From: Bacteroidota bacterium
Lineage (GTDB): Bacteria > Bacteroidota > Bacteroidia > Bacteroidales > UBA12481
Assembly (NCBI GenBank): GCA_030592205.1
Contig: JAUVKA010000243.1
Location: 1-6,380, forward strand
Direction: 5' to 3'
DNA length: 6,380 bases
Positions 5,499 to 6,380 of this stretch are shown here, one piece after another (the first letter of the stretch is position 1; every line of letters starts with the position of its first letter). Under the pieces are notes generated by a model, which did not search any database, was not told the DNA's origin, and saw nothing but the letters and a program-made list of their open reading frames with translations. The position numbers were made by a program, and so were the translations under genes.

Positions 5499-6380
5499 AT
5501 GACACTATTCACATCAGAAAACCTGTTAATAGAAAGAACAAAAAGTGGCACTCCACTGATAAAAGCTAAATCTGATAAAGATATATACTTTGGCCTGGGG
5601 TTCTGTCATGCTACCGACAGAGGTATGCAGATGATGATGATGAAGATTTTGGGCAAGGGAATTGCTTCTGAACATCTTAGCGGTGATGATGAGATGTTTG
5701 AAATTGATAAATTTTTCAGGAGAATGAACTGGCATAATGAACTGGAGGCGGAAACCAAAAAACTTAATGCTGCCCACAGTGATTTATTACAAGCATATTG
5801 CGATGGGGCAAATGCAGCTTTTGCAAAGAACAAGCCGTGGGAACTTAATATACTTCTGGGATATAAGAATTTTACCTGGGAAAAAGCTGATGTTGCTCTA
5901 ATGGCGCGAATGACGGGTTACCTGACTTTAGCCCAATCTCAGGGAGAAATTGAGCGATTATTTGTAGAAATGGTACAGAAGGGAGTAAAGAAGAATTTGC
6001 TTAATGAGCTATTTCCAAATATGCTCGGCGACTCCGATGAGGATCTGCTGAAAAAAATCAAACTAAATGAAAAAATTATTCCTGACGGAGTGAAATGGAA
6101 TGTTGCAAGCTCAGCATTTATGGCCTCCAATAACTGGGTAATTACAGGTAATAAAACCAGCTCAGGCTCAACAATGCTAGCTAATGACCCACATCTGGAA
6201 ATTAACAGGTTGCCATCAATTTGGTATGAATTAAGCATACAAAAAGGTGAAAGATATGCTTTCACAGCAACAATGCCAGGGATTTCAACCATGCTAATCA
6301 GCCGGACAAATAATCTGGCCTGGGGGGCAACTTATTCATTTATGGATGCCACTGATTCATGGATTGAACAATGTAAAGAC
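5499..6380 (+). CDS. Penicillin acylase family (S45) Ntn hydrolase, N-terminal part
   Basis: An open frame of 294 codons begins at the ATG at 5499 and runs off the right edge. It matches the penicillin amidase/acylase (peptidase S45) family, whose precursors cut themselves to expose an N-terminal Ser that hydrolyses amide bonds, for example in beta-lactams, N-acyl-homoserine lactones or other acyl-amides. Landmarks are: RTKSGTPLIKAKSDKDIYFGLGF at about 13-35, of which the start is the usual opening strand; CHATDRGMQM at 36-45, the family H-A-x-D-R-x-x-Q-M signature; ASNNWVITG at 209-217, with Ser210 as predicted nucleophile and cleavage point; ANDPHLE at 228-234; and LPSIWYELSI at 238-247. 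The alpha chain would be about 209 residues. Typical members are 600-800 residues in total, so more than half is missing. There is no signal peptide, unlike the classical periplasmic acylases. The start is firm because an in-frame stop lies 57 bases upstream with no intervening start codon. A run of four ATG codons encodes Met45-48. The substrate is unknown. Confidence 0.88.
   Translation, partial: MTLFTSENLLIERTKSGTPLIKAKSDKDIYFGLGFCHATDRGMQMMMMKILGKGIASEHLSGDDEMFEIDKFFRRMNWHNELEAETKKLNAAHSDLLQAYCDGANAAFAKNKPWELNILLGYKNFTWEKADVALMARMTGYLTLAQSQGEIERLFVEMVQKGVKKNLLNELFPNMLGDSDEDLLKKIKLNEKIIPDGVKWNVASSAFMASNNWVITGNKTSSGSTMLANDPHLEINRLPSIWYELSIQKGERYAFTATMPGISTMLISRTNNLAWGATYSFMDATDSWIEQCKD

Noticed and set aside
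5939..6292. Minus-strand open frame of 117 codons.
   Set aside because: It lies entirely within the penicillin-acylase coding region, whose conserved ASNNW and ANDPHL motifs come from the plus strand.

Overview
The window looks like a chromosomal segment from a member of the Bacteroidota, probably a free-living and possibly marine Cytophagales or Flavobacteria-like lineage. The evidence is moderately AT-rich DNA, A-rich leaders without Shine-Dalgarno sites, a YciH/SUI1-type N-terminus typical of that phylum, two glycan-active lipoproteins (a GH95 glycosidase and an S1 sulfatase), and intergenic gaps filled with short AT-rich tandem repeats. The genus cannot be determined from the sequence.

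Layout. Positions 1-117 (minus) hold the first 39 codons of a SUI1/YciH translation factor that runs off the left edge. Positions 266-1369 (minus) encode a complete fold-type-I PLP aminotransferase. A 145-bp divergent gap (1370-1514) separates it from three plus-strand genes: a GH95 alpha-L-fucosidase/alpha-L-galactosidase lipoprotein (1515-3809), a formylglycine-type sulfatase lipoprotein (3896-5365), and a penicillin-acylase-family (S45) Ntn hydrolase that starts at 5499 and runs off the right edge. No gap exceeds 150 bp, and I see no RNA gene, IS element, CRISPR array or attachment site.

How the genes fit together. The GH95 enzyme and the sulfatase are both predicted exported lipoproteins, 86 bp apart on the same strand. 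Together they suggest breakdown of a sulfated polysaccharide with terminal L-fucose or L-galactose, such as fucoidan or an L-galactose-containing red-algal galactan. This is inference, because no SusC/SusD pair, sensor or sulfatase-maturing enzyme lies in the window. In GH95, a Thr sits two residues before the catalytic Asn pair, where I recall the fucosidase AfcA having His, so L-galactose activity is worth testing. The acylase and the two minus-strand genes have no evident link to glycan breakdown.

The most unusual non-coding signal is an array of about seven 8-bp repeats (unit ATTCAACA, 5443-5497). It ends one base before the start codon of the acylase gene, so it occupies the whole ribosome-binding region. 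A shorter 8-bp repeat with the same ATTCA core lies just upstream of the aminotransferase start, and a decayed 7-8-bp repeat lies before the sulfatase. I do not see a convincing complete new system; the repeat-filled leaders and the GH95 specificity residue are the best leads.
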